Shown: positions 28,101 to 34,678 of the stretch, one piece after another | How the letters are laid out: the number at the start of each line of letters is the position of its first letter | Position numbering within the stretch: position 1 is the first letter of the stretch | NCBI GenBank assembly: GCA_037951165.1 | Contig: JBBDHG010000003.1 | Span: forward strand, 13,274,501-13,338,500 | DNA from: Lophius americanus | Taxonomy: Eukaryota; Chordata; Actinopteri; Lophiiformes; Lophiidae | Direction of reading: 5' to 3' | Length of the DNA stretch: 64,000 nt | Notes under the pieces: model-generated | The model's input: only the letters and a program-made list of their open reading frames with translations | What the model was told of the DNA's origin: nothing | The model's database searches: none | Program-made: the position numbers and the translations under genes

Positions 28101-28935
28101 TTTTTGGTAGGACCCAAACCTAGCAGACCAGGAACCACCAATGAGAACTGCCGTCCTGGAGATGCTTTGACCCCTGTTTCCAACCAAACACAATCTGGTA
28201 CATTTCAACAGTCTCTCTGATCAACAGGCTTGACTGTTTTTCCTGCGTTCAACATCAACCTTGGGACAAACTTTTCCCTTGCTGCCTAATATTCCCCACC
28301 CACTGGCACGTAACCATTATAACCAGATAATTATTCTGTCTAAATCTAATTGTTTAAAATGGTATACCTGATCGGTGTATTGTCATATTTGGTGTTGGTA
28401 ATTTATTCATGCTTGGTCATGACTGTTCATGGTTTAATGTGAAGCACTTTGAGCTACATTCAATGCAGGAAAGGTGCCATACAAATATAGTTATTATTCA
28501 TAGGCACAGTAAAAAAGTACTTTTCAGTAAATATTAGCGATCCAATTTCAGAACATGTATAAAATAAGGGTTCTGCCTGTTGAACTGCAGCATGTTAACT
28601 GAACTCATCATGGAAAGGAGCTGTACTCACAATGACAGACTTTCTCTGGAAGTTGATGTTGTTGATGCATACCACCTGGTGGGTCGTAAAAACAGGGACA
28701 CAATAATATTAATTTCAGTATGTGCTGTGAATCTAAGTAATCAAAGCTTTCATTCAATCTCATCTCTCACACTGGGTTCCATAAATTAAGTTAGCATCCA
28801 AGCCAGCGTTAGCTTAGCTTCACTATGTAACAGCAGTGAACTCATTGCAAATTAACATGGATAAATATAGAAAGATAATACTTATAATTTAAATGGTCGC
28901 GGACTCTCGAATCCTTTATCCTTTTTCCTGTTCAT
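3812..28935 (-). CDS. taf2: TAF2, TFIID subunit (TATA-box binding protein associated factor 2), 5' part, exons 1-17
   Basis: TAF2 is a large TFIID subunit that helps recognise core-promoter (initiator) DNA in the nucleus. Seventeen exons join without a stop: 28935-28886, 28685-28631, 26166-26006, 24114-23996, 22376-22235, 22131-21900, 19122-18938, 18794-18681, 10997-10898, 9995-9910, 9816-9681, 9573-9419, 8425-8311, 7047-6938, 5143-5078, 4849-4723 and 3937-3812. They total 2,079 coding bases (693 codons). The product closely follows vertebrate TAF2, starting MNRKKDKGFESPRPFK and ending in FYKVRMQACFCLAK. It has the M1-aminopeptidase fold sequence, but the zinc-binding HExxH is replaced by a stretch reading LAQALAQQFFG (about residues 335-345), as in other TAF2 proteins, so it should be catalytically dead. 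The C-terminal half, with the HEAT-like repeats and basic tail, lies beyond the left edge. Intron 1 is AT-AC and intron 12 has U12-type signals. Identification is very secure; individual boundaries rest on frame, homology and splice motifs. Confidence 0.96.
4325..4475 (+). mobile_element. tRNA-derived SINE fragment
   Basis: Resembles the widespread fish repeat that reads 'ggtggttagcac...tcacc...gttctgggttcaaat', with a B-box-like gggttcaaatc and a following 'gtgtgggttcttcc' segment. It lies in taf2 intron 16. Confidence 0.55.
4588..4714 (+). mobile_element. SINE 3' end abutting the taf2 exon 16 donor
   Basis: Carries gaatgtttgtgtgaac, gtgtgaacgctg, and the terminal phrase ccagtccaattatcattta, all shared with the longer SINE at 35696-36020. 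It ends about 8 bases from the exon 16 splice donor. Confidence 0.6.
4723..4849 (-). CDS. taf2: taf2 coding exon 16
   Basis: Acceptor TCTGCAG, donor GTGGGT. Encodes ADSPLLWIRIDPDMSILRKV, then EFEQADFMWQYQLRYERDVV and AQ. A SINE 3' end lies only about 8 bases inside the downstream intron. Confidence 0.97.
5078..5143 (-). CDS. taf2: taf2 coding exon 15 (basic/acidic linker)
   Basis: Acceptor TAACCAG, donor GTAAGA. Encodes RNKKKKIPLMNGEEVDMDLS, then AM. A Lys run followed by an acidic stretch marks the linker before the next domain. Confidence 0.94.
5144..6937. other. taf2 intron 14, occupied largely by a split Tc1 copy
   Basis: Contains a GT-rich tract (about 5803-5840), two parts of one Tc1-like transposon (5395-5572 and 6386-6700), about 810 bases of unassigned inserted sequence between them, and AT-rich sequence near 6850-6890. 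No exon. Confidence 0.6.
5395..6700 (-). mobile_element. Tc1/mariner-like transposon, degenerate and interrupted
   Basis: 5395-5572 and 6386-6700 correspond to adjacent parts of the same Tc1-type element as that at 27217-28377. The right end has ggttctaatgttttggctga, like the family's terminal inverted repeat. The transposase would read on the minus strand but is broken. About 810 bases of unrelated sequence separate the parts. Confidence 0.6.
6938..7047 (-). CDS. taf2: taf2 coding exon 14
   Basis: Acceptor CCTGCAG, donor GTACGG. Encodes GPIKVTVQELDGSFNHTLQI, then EENSLKHDIPCHSKSR. Confidence 0.96.
7603..7630. repeat. Perfect 12-bp hairpin
   Basis: ccccagtgtcac (7603-7614) and gtgacactgggg (7619-7630) are exact reverse complements around a 4-base loop. 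Confidence 0.8.
7686..7699. repeat. 14-bp GC palindrome
   Basis: GGAGGCCGGCCTCC is a perfect palindrome about 55 bases after the hairpin at 7603-7630, in taf2 intron 13. Confidence 0.75.
8311..8425 (-). CDS. taf2: taf2 coding exon 13
   Basis: Acceptor CTGCTCAG, preceded by TCTTAAC, a U12-like branch site. Encodes DQSSVVKFFGSFAFNRKRNV and continues to DYTSSGTQKYV. Donor GTGAGA. Confidence 0.95.
8745..8795 (+). mobile_element. Short Tc1-like start fragment
   Basis: Shares actggttccagctgga and cagacctgat with the start of the larger element at 11298-12330, then diverges. Confidence 0.45.
9098..9335 (-). mobile_element. LINE 3'-end fragment, copy 1
   Basis: Reverse orientation of the same family as 22975-23165. 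Recognised by the order of phrases 'catccctctccccagcaacattctccagctcatcc', 'cgaacacctccacagggagg' and 'gatagaggagcagcgcctctac', typical of fish non-LTR retrotransposon ends (phrases compared in pieces). Confidence 0.6.
9419..9573 (-). CDS. taf2: taf2 coding exon 12
   Basis: Acceptor CTGCAG. Encodes VFNKLLSLASTASSQKYQSQ and continues to SGKDISPLIKQW plus GT of a Val codon. Two GT dinucleotides overlap at the end. Only the second, GTATCCTTT, keeps the conserved KQWVDQS junction; it is a textbook U12-type donor. Confidence 0.94.
9681..9816 (-). CDS. taf2: taf2 coding exon 11
   Basis: Acceptor CTGCAG, donor GTTAAC. Encodes PTPHLHFSIKHPHTLSWEYY and continues to RLIENRISMEFMLQ. Confidence 0.96.
9910..9995 (-). 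CDS. taf2: taf2 coding exon 10
   Basis: Acceptor TTTTCAG, donor GTAAAA. Encodes ELDKIVEYELKMGGVLLHPT, then FSGGKEKDN with the last codon split. Confidence 0.95.
9996..10897. other. taf2 intron 9 with TA microsatellite
   Basis: AT-rich intron holding a TA dinucleotide tract (10058-10119). No other feature seen. Confidence 0.6.
10058..10119. repeat. (TA)n microsatellite
   Basis: About 31 uninterrupted TA units flanked by TG/AC-type imperfect repeats. Confidence 0.95.
10898..10997 (-). CDS. taf2: taf2 coding exon 9
   Basis: Acceptor TTCTGAAG, donor GTAATG. Encodes WVDEWVLKGISGYIYGLYLK, then KTFGVNEYRHWIKE. It is separated from exon 8 by a repeat-rich intron of about 7.7 kb, the longest of this gene in the window. 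Confidence 0.95.
11298..12330 (+). mobile_element. Tc1/mariner transposase pseudogene
   Basis: The plus strand reads through many stops with Tc1 transposase landmarks in order: a helix-turn-helix-like start near 11420-11550, a segment equivalent to 'W..V..SDE' near 11820, a 'GGxVMVWGC'-like segment at 11915-11960, and 'NP.ERLW.DL'-like text at 12100-12140. Multiple frameshifts make it inactive. Confidence 0.7.
14425..14439. repeat. L1 target-site duplication, left
   Basis: actaaaaggtgagaa, 15 bases, repeated exactly at 16111-16125 on the other side of the L1 remnant. Confidence 0.85.
14440..16110 (+). mobile_element. L1-type non-LTR retrotransposon, truncated and internally deleted
   Basis: Plus strand. 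The start resembles the pre-RT part of L1 ORF2 (LWETLK near 14520), then jumps directly near 14630 to post-RT sequence (LPKLLYLFQ-like at about 14660) and to C-terminal segments (LQEKYDLPQRDFFLYLQVRN at 15142-15200). The core reverse transcriptase is missing. The 3' end has CAATAAAG (16094-16101). Exact 15-bp direct repeats flank the copy. Non-functional. Confidence 0.8.
16111..16125. repeat. L1 target-site duplication, right
   Basis: Exact copy of the 15-mer at 14425-14439, directly after the L1 3' end. Confidence 0.85.
18681..18794 (-). CDS. taf2: taf2 coding exon 8 (degenerate zinc-site region)
   Basis: Acceptor TTTCAG, donor GTGAGA. Encodes STNMLHSAMIIDQTPLTRSC, then LAQALAQQFFGCFISRMS. 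The segment aligns with the HExxH-QWFG zinc motif of M1 aminopeptidases, but both His and the Glu are absent. Confidence 0.96.
18938..19122 (-). CDS. taf2: taf2 coding exon 7
   Basis: Acceptor TTCTCAG, donor GTAGGC. Encodes VTHFCLPQLLPLLKHSMSYL and continues to DEAYVQVSTYASMSIF. Active M1 enzymes carry a GxMEN substrate loop here; this copy has YASMSIF instead, fitting a non-catalytic fold. Confidence 0.96.
19123..21899. other. taf2 intron 6
   Basis: Contains a GA-rich tract (about 19846-19890) and a dispersed repeat (20287-20520) also present in cndp1 intron 9. A 167-codon ORF at 20597-21100 has no recognisable domain. No exon. Confidence 0.6.
20287..20520 (+). repeat. Unnamed dispersed repeat, copy A
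   Basis: Shares with 49140-49430, in the same order and orientation: ggcaggcctgttctttg, ctgctccctgttgtctt, gattcctgctg, atacctaccagcaaaag, aagtgctcttattttgaagg. I do not recognise the family; it could be a retroelement 3' part. Confidence 0.7.
21900..22131 (-). CDS. taf2: taf2 coding exon 6
   Basis: Acceptor CGCCCAG, donor GTGGGT. Encodes RFWFPCVDSYSELCTWKLEF and continues to VGPFEILVDPYMHE. This is the second half of the N-terminal aminopeptidase-like domain. Confidence 0.96.
22235..22376 (-). CDS. taf2: taf2 coding exon 5
   Basis: Acceptor TCTCCAG, donor GTCTAG (weak after +2). Encodes LKVLKVYIEFSLDQPKGGLH and continues to AHVFSFGYQNST. The following intron is only 103 bases. Confidence 0.94.
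22377..23995. other. taf2 intron 4
   Basis: Holds a LINE 3' end (22975-23165) and otherwise AT-rich unassigned sequence. Confidence 0.6.
22975..23165 (+). mobile_element. LINE 3'-end fragment, copy 2
   Basis: Plus orientation: catcaggcctcgggaacgcc, gatgagctggagagtgtcgc, cctgctgccactgcgacccg, then aagtggaagaaaatggatgg. This is the common fish non-LTR retrotransposon end with its ATGGATGG tail. It is related in reverse to 9098-9335 and 29885-30130. Confidence 0.7.
23996..24114 (-). CDS. taf2: taf2 coding exon 4
   Basis: Acceptor TTTCAG, donor GTAAAA. Encodes RNLNYFSSAYTAAVSAVDPD and continues through KVPSELWKQGD. The split codons at both ends agree with the neighbouring exons. Confidence 0.95.
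24115..26005. other. taf2 intron 3
   Basis: The right part (25245-25957) is a copy of a palindromic 'aagtacatttact' repeat family. The left part is unassigned, AT-rich. Confidence 0.6.
25245..25957 (-). mobile_element. 'Thresholded aagtac' MITE-like element, copy 1
   Basis: Begins aagtattcagaatcttcact and ends with ggagtaaatgtactaagg, then attcaccactg. It is full of agta/tact phrases (attaagtacagtactggagt). This matches a very abundant fish repeat whose other end is 'cagtggtggaaagtaac'. Partial copies lie at 31075-31260 and 31935-32115. Confidence 0.65.
26006..26166 (-). CDS. taf2: taf2 coding exon 3
   Basis: Acceptor CCTTAG, donor GTGAGT. Encodes GFVELTIFPTVVNLNRIKLN onward to LEVCHHESK, the start of the aminopeptidase-like N-terminal beta domain. 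Ends with two bases of a Gln codon. Confidence 0.95.
26223..26736. mobile_element. hAT-type non-autonomous transposon (MITE), 514 bp
   Basis: Ends are cagcctttctcaacctgg and, reversed, cagtggttctcaacc, forming terminal inverted repeats. Flanking 8-bp duplications ctctagat occur at 26215-26222 and 26737-26744. The 8-bp duplication and CAG..CTG ends are hAT hallmarks. No transposase inside. Confidence 0.85.
26905..27045 (-). mobile_element. Retroelement 3'-tail fragment
   Basis: Contains gataagataagttgaacttt and attgtcactcgaagggaaat, followed by tandem catacaaaag-like units (acacataaaagttat). Resembles the 'aagttgaactttattgtca' tails of fish LINE/SINE copies. Confidence 0.45.
27217..28377 (-). 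mobile_element. Tc1/mariner-like transposon with TA target duplication
   Basis: Left end caccgctcagccataacat and right end ggtatacctgatcggtg are inverted repeats, each flanked by TA. Minus-strand fragments show Tc1 transposase text: SDSRSLNPIQHLWDMLEKEV at the C-terminal end and FRNGLGTQLPV upstream. Frame breaks make it inactive. Related copies lie at 5395-6700 and 52616-53030. Confidence 0.8.
28431..28505 (+). mobile_element. Retroelement 3'-tail fragment
   Basis: aatgtgaagcactttgagct, then gaaaggtgccatacaaatat, the typical end of many fish retroposons. Confidence 0.55.
28631..28685 (-). CDS. taf2: taf2 coding exon 2
   Basis: Follows an AC acceptor (GTTTTTAC). Its first G completes the Leu codon, then reads THQVVCINNINFQRKSVI. 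The donor is GTGAGTAC. Without the AC acceptor, the conserved LTHQ residues would be lost. Confidence 0.93.
28886..28935 (-). CDS. taf2: taf2 coding exon 1
   Basis: Start codon at 28935-28933 with A at -3. Encodes MNRKKDKGFESPRPFK plus two bases (TT) of a split Leu codon. The exon must end at 28886: reading through to the only nearby GT would add an in-frame TAA. The intron begins ATAAGT, an AT-AC type donor. Confidence 0.93.
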
Positions 28936-29230
28936 GCTGGTTTGTTGTTGTTTAGAGGAGTAAATGAGTAAGGGCTGGCAGTGTGTGTTTTATCCTCGGT
29001 ATGCAGCTTCCGGTCCGAGGTTTAACGGTAGTAAACGTTTCCATAAATGACGAACAGTTGATAGTGTATCAAAAACAACAGTGAATTCAAGACAAATTTA
29101 ATTTCTGCTTGGAAAGAGCTTCAAAACATCCCATAGATCCCTTCTGTTCGGCTGCGGGTTGTACTAAAGTCCCCGCTCACTGACGTCACATTCTCCCATG
29201 ATCCCCCACGATTTCCCATGATTCTCAAAC
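28936..29230 (-). promoter_or_regulatory. taf2: taf2 5' UTR and TATA-less promoter
   Basis: The region upstream of the taf2 start codon has no TATA box. It contains an ETS core (ACCGGAAG on the minus strand, 29014-29007), a full CRE palindrome TGACGTCA (29181-29188) and three tandem 10-bp units at 29194-29223. These are typical housekeeping-promoter elements. The transcription start itself cannot be placed from sequence alone. Confidence 0.55.
29181..29223. promoter_or_regulatory. CRE palindrome plus three 10-bp repeat units
   Basis: TGACGTCA at 29181-29188 is followed by tcccatgatc, ccccacgatt and tcccatgatt, abutting with exact 10-bp (one helical turn) spacing. They lie about 250-290 bases upstream of the taf2 start codon. 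Factor identity is not assigned. Confidence 0.5.
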
Positions 29231-29884
29231 AGAACCTCGATAACTCGCTGAGAGCGCAAACGTCCGTCAAGGCACAGCACCTAAAGCTGCTAAGTAATTA
29301 TATATTCTATATTATTATAGGCCTATACAGAATGATATATTATAATTTAGTGCGTTCATATTAGGTATATTACCATTTAGTACCTATAAAAACAATTATA
29401 AGTAACCATACAAAAATATTATAATAATATAATAATAATAATATAATATAATAATCCTTCCTTCATTTATCACATGCTACACAGAACATACATACAGTAA
29501 AACGTCTTGAAATCTATCTCTGAATCTAACCCTTCACTGACGGGGCAGTGGGCGGCCCGTGTGAAGCACCCTGGAGGCTTAGGTTGGACTCCCTTCTGTG
29601 GGACGACTGCTCCACCCACTCAGCAAACGTGACAATTATACATCATTTTTGTATATTGCATAAGTAGTGATATAGTGTTATTATAGTAGAATTATATATT
29701 ATGATACATTTTTATCATTTATACATATATAATATACATGTTCCAAGTTACCAACAAAACACTACATTTCCTATAATACATTTATTTTCTACCAGCCCTA
29801 TATACTGAAAGTTATAACTAATAACATGGTGTTATAGATATATAATCATTTAGTACATATTATGTGCAAATAATTATGTATAAT

Positions 29885-30130
29885 TCATCCATCAATCCGA
29901 ATCCCGCTTAGCCGGGTTCGGGTGGCAGTACCAGCTGGCTAAGAAGGGATTTCCAGACGACAGATTAACACCCTCCAGCTCATCGTGTGGGTTCCGGGGG
30001 CATTCCCAAGACAGATACATAGTGCATCCACCCAGTTTTGGGTCTACTTCGGGGTATGCTCCCATTTGGATGTTCCTGAAAAGGTGCCAGGAATGCGTCC
30101 TGAAGAGGATGTGGTTTCCGGGTTACAGAG
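29885..30130 (-). mobile_element. LINE 3'-end fragment, copy 3
   Basis: Reverse orientation: ccgcttagccgggttcgggt, ccctccagctcatcgtgtgg, then tgcgtcctgaagaggat. Same family as 9098-9335 and 22975-23165. Confidence 0.65.
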
Positions 30131-30179
30131 TTCCTCAAAGTGATTTTTCCATGACTGAACTCCTTAAATTTAAGTTATC

Positions 30180-30510
30180 TCCCCCCAGTGAGTAAAATAT
30201 GAACTGATAGAGGAAACTATGATGAATATAAGACTGATATCATCGAGTCCATTCATATGCACCAAATTTGGACTAAATTGAAACAAGAGTTGAGAAATCA
30301 TGGCTGAAAAGATTTGGAGACCAGTTCACCTTAGAACCAGTAATATAAGACCCACCTTTCTGAAAATCGAGCCAGCTCATCCTCACACTAAGGTCTATGT
30401 TGATATAACATTTGAAAATTATTCATTAAATAGTTTTTGAGTTGTTGCATTAGTTAACGTGATCATGTTACACAGACACGGACGTAGCGATGATGACTCC
30501 ATGATATCCT
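30180..30510 (+). mobile_element. Retroelement tail related to 59335-59545
   Basis: Shares with 59335-59545: ctcatcctcacactaaggtc (cttcctcgcactaaggtctg there), atttgaaaattattcat, tttttgagtt, and ending atgactccatgatatcc (gacaattccataatatccc there). Confidence 0.6.
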
Positions 30511-31074
30511 TTGGAATAAGGAACAAAACTTTTCTGGAATAAAACTATTATGAAAGAAATTCTAGGCCTTCTCGCTATTAGAAATGATCTTGATTTTCTC
30601 TTTCAGTCAAATGGCAACAGGCTGTGGTCTGAACTTTATTCTGACAAGTTCTTCATGCTGTGCGTCAATCACATCGTCTTTAAGGACATAAAACACCCGA
30701 AAACAACTTGCCATCCACGTGTTGTTTTCATGTTAATTAATCGTCGATCATAACACCTAAGGCCTCTTTCGATCTTCAGCACCGCTGATTTGTAATTCAA
30801 GATTTTTGTCAATTTCTCCTCAACTTTCATTCTTCAGTGTGTCGCGACATTTTCTGTGTCCACATGATGGCAGTGCTGTGTAGAGGACCATAATATTTAT
30901 TATTTAAGACAGGTGGCGTTGCTAAAGAGCTAAGAGAAATGCATTCTCTTTTATAACAGAACAACAGGAACGAAGCAGACATGAATATTAATACGGAGCA
31001 TTTCCACAATCAGTCCATCGGATATCAGGTTGGCTGAGTCTCCCAGTCAGTGGCACACAATCAGTGGGGGATTC

Positions 31075-31260
31075 TATATCTGAAGTACATTTACTCAAGT
31101 ACTGTCCTTAAGTACATATTCGAGGTACGTGTGCTTTGATTGCATATTTCCATTTAATGCTATATATACTTCAACTCCACTTCATTTTTCTGAAAGCTCT
31201 GGAAACTAGTTACTTTTCAGTCTGCAATATTCATACATTTCATGTAACTCCATTCAAAGG
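31075..31260 (+). mobile_element. 'aagtacatttact' MITE fragment, copy 2
   Basis: gaagtacatttactcaagta, then ctgtccttaagtacatattc and gaggtacgtgtgctttgatt: opposite end of the family seen at 25245-25957. Confidence 0.65.
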
Positions 31261-31599
31261 AATTGTTTGAGAACCGTCTCATACTTCTTATGCAAACTAG
31301 ACTATTTTTAAACCATCTTCACAAAGGCTGAGAGCTGAATATTAAATGTAATGCATTAAGATTTCTGAATCGGTAATTAATGACTAACAAACGAACATAA
31401 ACCCAAAATTCTGATTTCAAAGAATCAAGTATCTCTTTTATTTCTCAGGTCCGAAATAAAGCAAGACCTGAAAACGGGTGGAAAAACATGAAAGCTATAA
31501 TTGTTGGAATGAACTGTACTCTTAAGAGTTCTCCACTCTCCACTTCACAAAGACTGCCTTTCACATTTCTGCCCCGAAGGTGTCACTGTTGAGGCATGA

Positions 31600-31680
31600 T
31601 CTGCTGAATGTCAGCTGTGATAGGCGCCAGCCTCATCGACCCTGGACAAGATAAGCTGTTACGAAAATAAATGAATGAAT
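31600..31680 (+). mobile_element. Retroposon tail
   Basis: gtcagctgtgataggcgcca, then ccctggacaagataagctgt and an aatgaatgaat end. Same tail type as 54060-54140. Confidence 0.55.
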
Positions 31681-31934
31681 TTCAATTATGGACTTTTTCC
31701 AAAGAAGATATGGAAATGATTTTATAAATGATACTAAGATTTGGTAATTGTTTATTTCAACAAATTACTATTTTTATATTATGAAATGATGACTCTAATC
31801 CCACCAGTGAGTTTTGGGTCTCCTCTAAGTGAAGATGCTTGTGGGCCAGATGTTGAACCACTTTAGATCCACTGTTCATGAAGCAACAGCGGATATACTT
31901 TCTACTGCTCCAGGATCAGATCTCCTCGACAGCG

Positions 31935-32115
31935 TTGGACAGTAACTGGGTACGTTTACTTAAGTACCGTACCAAAGTACAAATATGACTGTGACTATAC
32001 TTTACTTGATAAATTAAATTTGATGATAGTTTTGTAATTACTCAACTACATCTCAGATGGAAATATATCTACTTTCTAATCCACTGCTGTTATAGGAAAG
32101 TTGTAGTTACTTTTC
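31935..32115 (+). mobile_element. 'aagtacatttact' MITE fragment, copy 3
   Basis: gcgttggacagtaactgggt, then cgtttacttaagtaccgtac and following pyrimidine-rich sequence. A divergent copy of the family. Confidence 0.6.
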
Positions 32116-32226
32116 AGAGTATAATAATAATGAAAATAATAATAATAAAATAATGCAATTTATTTACACAATGCTTTTCAAAATTAAAAGGATCATTGGA
32201 GCATCCAAGAAGAACTTGTTTGCACT

Positions 32227-32272
32227 GAGAGAGAGAGAGACAGAGAGAGAGACAGAGAGAGAGAGAGAGAGG
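32227..32272. repeat. (GA)n microsatellite
   Basis: GA repeats interrupted by two CAGAGA steps. Confidence 0.9.
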
Positions 32273-33779
32273 GGTCTGTAGTGTGACGCCACGCATCATT
32301 TGGGTCTGACAACCAATCACTGTCAGAGGACTTATTGACGGCGGGAGCTGTGCAGGTTCACACGGGTGAAGAGAAGACATACAAACATCAAAATAGATAC
32401 ATTAATAAAAAATAATCAAACAGATGAAGCGTGAGCTTCATTTACAGATTCTTGAAATAAAAGACTAAATGAAATGATTTGCTTCAGGTTTCATCCCAGC
32501 ATGGACAGACAGACGAGTAGAGGCTCTGCCTCATCTTGTGCTGGACCTTCCGCGAAGCTGATTTTCCGGCGACGATCTTTATTGTCATTCATGACGTCTT
32601 GTTAACACTTTTCTCCTTGACTTTCATTCTGACTGGGATCAGACCAATTCTCCGCTGCCTGAAGTAACCCAGCTGACAAGAGTGAGCATTTTGAATGATT
32701 AAATCAGAAAATTACTCACACAAAGTAACAGATACGTTGTTACTGGCACTGAAAATAAATGATTTATGTTTCCTCCGTCAAAGACTCCAAGGTTATGGAA
32801 ATGCACTTGAGAGCTTTGGAGCTATCTTAAGTTTATTTTGGGTATTTAATTCAGACCAGTCTTGACTTAAAACAACTAGCGACTAGAACAGGTGAAGGAC
32901 AGTAAGATACTATAGAGACCATGAATACGAGAGGTTGGGAGTCTTCATCGGTTGATGGGGGAGACTGTGTCACCCTGAACTATGATCCCCCACACGCCGA
33001 TTCTACAAACAACTCTAACAAAGGATTACGTGCCTGATCTTATCAAATTACCTCGACTGGTCCGTGAGACCTCAGCTGGGACTGACGCAGAATTTCAAGA
33101 GAACTATTCTATCTCCTGTAATGAATCACGCTCTCGTCGTTTAATCACTCCGGTGGCTCCACCCTCAGCTCCGCTAAATCCAAGTCTGCTAGTTGGTGTC
33201 AAAGGCATCTCCGCCAGAGATGATACATGATAGTCACCACAGACTCTGGTACAAGGTAAAATATTCCATGTGACCAGAAGCAGTCTGTCAGCAGTCAGCA
33301 CACTTACAAGGCACCTGAAGTCAACACCTACAGGTCGACAGGTCAACACAGGAGGCAGAAATAGATGTTAACTCTCAATCCAAAATCCCATTTCCATGGA
33401 CCAGAGAAGGTTAAGCACCATTGGGGGCATTCCGACAATACGAACAATCCAAAACCGATGTTTCACTAAATCCAGAACGATCCAAATAAGAGATGAGATG
33501 AGGAAATCATGCGCAGATAAAAACATGTAGGGAAATAATGAGTCCACTTGGAGAAGAAAAGAACAGAAACACAGAAGAAAACAGAAGAGCTAAAAACAGA
33601 TCAGGAGGAGACAGGTATAAGAAGTGTAACGCCAAAAGCGCCAAAAGGAGGAATAGACTTTGAGAGTAAAACAATAAAAACACAAAAGTAAAACACAAAA
33701 GCAGAATAAACTTCCAAAATAAACCAAGAGTTGTAATATTATTATTTAATATGTGGAATTGTGGGCGGTTTGATTCCCG

Positions 33780-33960
33780 GACACCCTTGCGATCAGGGTA
33801 TGTCATAGGGTCCTTTAACAAGACCCTGAACCCCAATTCCTGCCCTGGGTGCTTCGCAGGCTCCACCCACTGCTCCTCAGGTATGGGTCACATGCAGAGA
33901 ATAATTTCAAGATTGTGCATGACTGTAATATATAGGTTTAGATTATGACAATAATAATAA
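33780..33960 (+). mobile_element. SINE tail fragment
   Basis: aacaagaccctgaaccccaa, gcttcgcaggctccacccac, then gtcacatgcagagaataatt. This is a common fish retroposon end. Confidence 0.55.
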
Positions 33961-34598
33961 AAAGAATCCATGAAACTGTAATAGTATCTAAATGCATGCC
34001 CAGCTAAAATCTTGTTTTGTTTCGTCTCAATGGTAGATTAAATTTCATGTGAGTGTGATAACTCTCCTGGCTCCGCTCCTGCTTCACACTGGGACACAGA
34101 ACTGGACAGGATGTCTTTGTCAAGGACAATTTAGCCAATCAACATGAAGAGGTGATTGGATTAAATCCTGTCAGACAGGAGAAGTTATTTGTTAGCTGTT
34201 AAAAAACCTTTCGATAAGTGTAGGGTAATAATCTAATGGAGCTGAAAGCTCTGCGTGGACTGGTTAAAAGTAGCTCAGAATAAAGTTGAGCGCACCGTGG
34301 GACACCTCCTCTAATATGGAACAAGAAAAGCGGCTTTACTGAGGTGGAGCTGGGGTTCGGGAGGAGATTCCAAAACACAAACCACAGGAGGGAGCTCATT
34401 TTTGCCAGCCTGTTTTTGTTCCTGCTCGGCCCCGCTGTGCATTCCAGGAGCGGGGATCAATAGATTGGGATAAAAAAAATATATTTTTCCTGTCAACAAT
34501 AAAAAAAAAAGAGGAATAAGTGCGATGACCTGGCACCGGGTCAGGAATTGTGTCAGGAATTTGGCTGAGAGTTCGGAGTCTGACATGGAGGGGAGGGA

Positions 34599-34604
34599 TA
34601 TAAA
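34599..34604 (+). promoter_or_regulatory. cndp1: cndp1 TATA box
   Basis: TATAAA flanked by G-rich sequence. It sits about 30 bases before a likely start site near 34629 and about 80 bases before a strong splice donor (AAAG|GTAAGA) at 34678/34679. This explains why the first large coding exon begins directly after an acceptor. Confidence 0.6.
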
Positions 34605-34628
34605 CCCAGGAAGAACAAGACTGATTCA

Positions 34629-34678
34629 CAGTCCTCCTTCCTGACATGACTTCCACAGTTACCTGCAGCAGAGGAAAG
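34629..34678 (+). other. cndp1: cndp1 first exon (5' UTR plus possible 11-codon extension)
   Basis: Inferred first exon between the TATA box and the donor at 34679. It contains an ATG at 34646 that is in frame, across the intron, with the main ATG at 36084 and would add MTSTVTCSRGK. The 5' leader before it would be only about 17 bases. The 5' boundary is approximate. Confidence 0.55.

Larger units (their letters stand above)
26167..28630. other. taf2 intron 2, almost filled by mobile elements
   Basis: Contains a hAT MITE (26223-26736), a retroelement tail (26905-27045), a Tc1 copy (27217-28377) and a further retroelement tail (28431-28505). No exon. Confidence 0.65.
28936..34598. other. taf2-cndp1 divergent intergenic spacer
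   Basis: About 5.7 kb between the two genes, which are transcribed away from each other. It contains the taf2 promoter, AT-rich tracts (29390-29460, 29630-29890), a LINE end (29885-30130), retroelement tails (30180-30510, 33780-33960), two MITE fragments, a GA microsatellite and the cndp1 core promoter. No additional gene seen. Confidence 0.65.
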
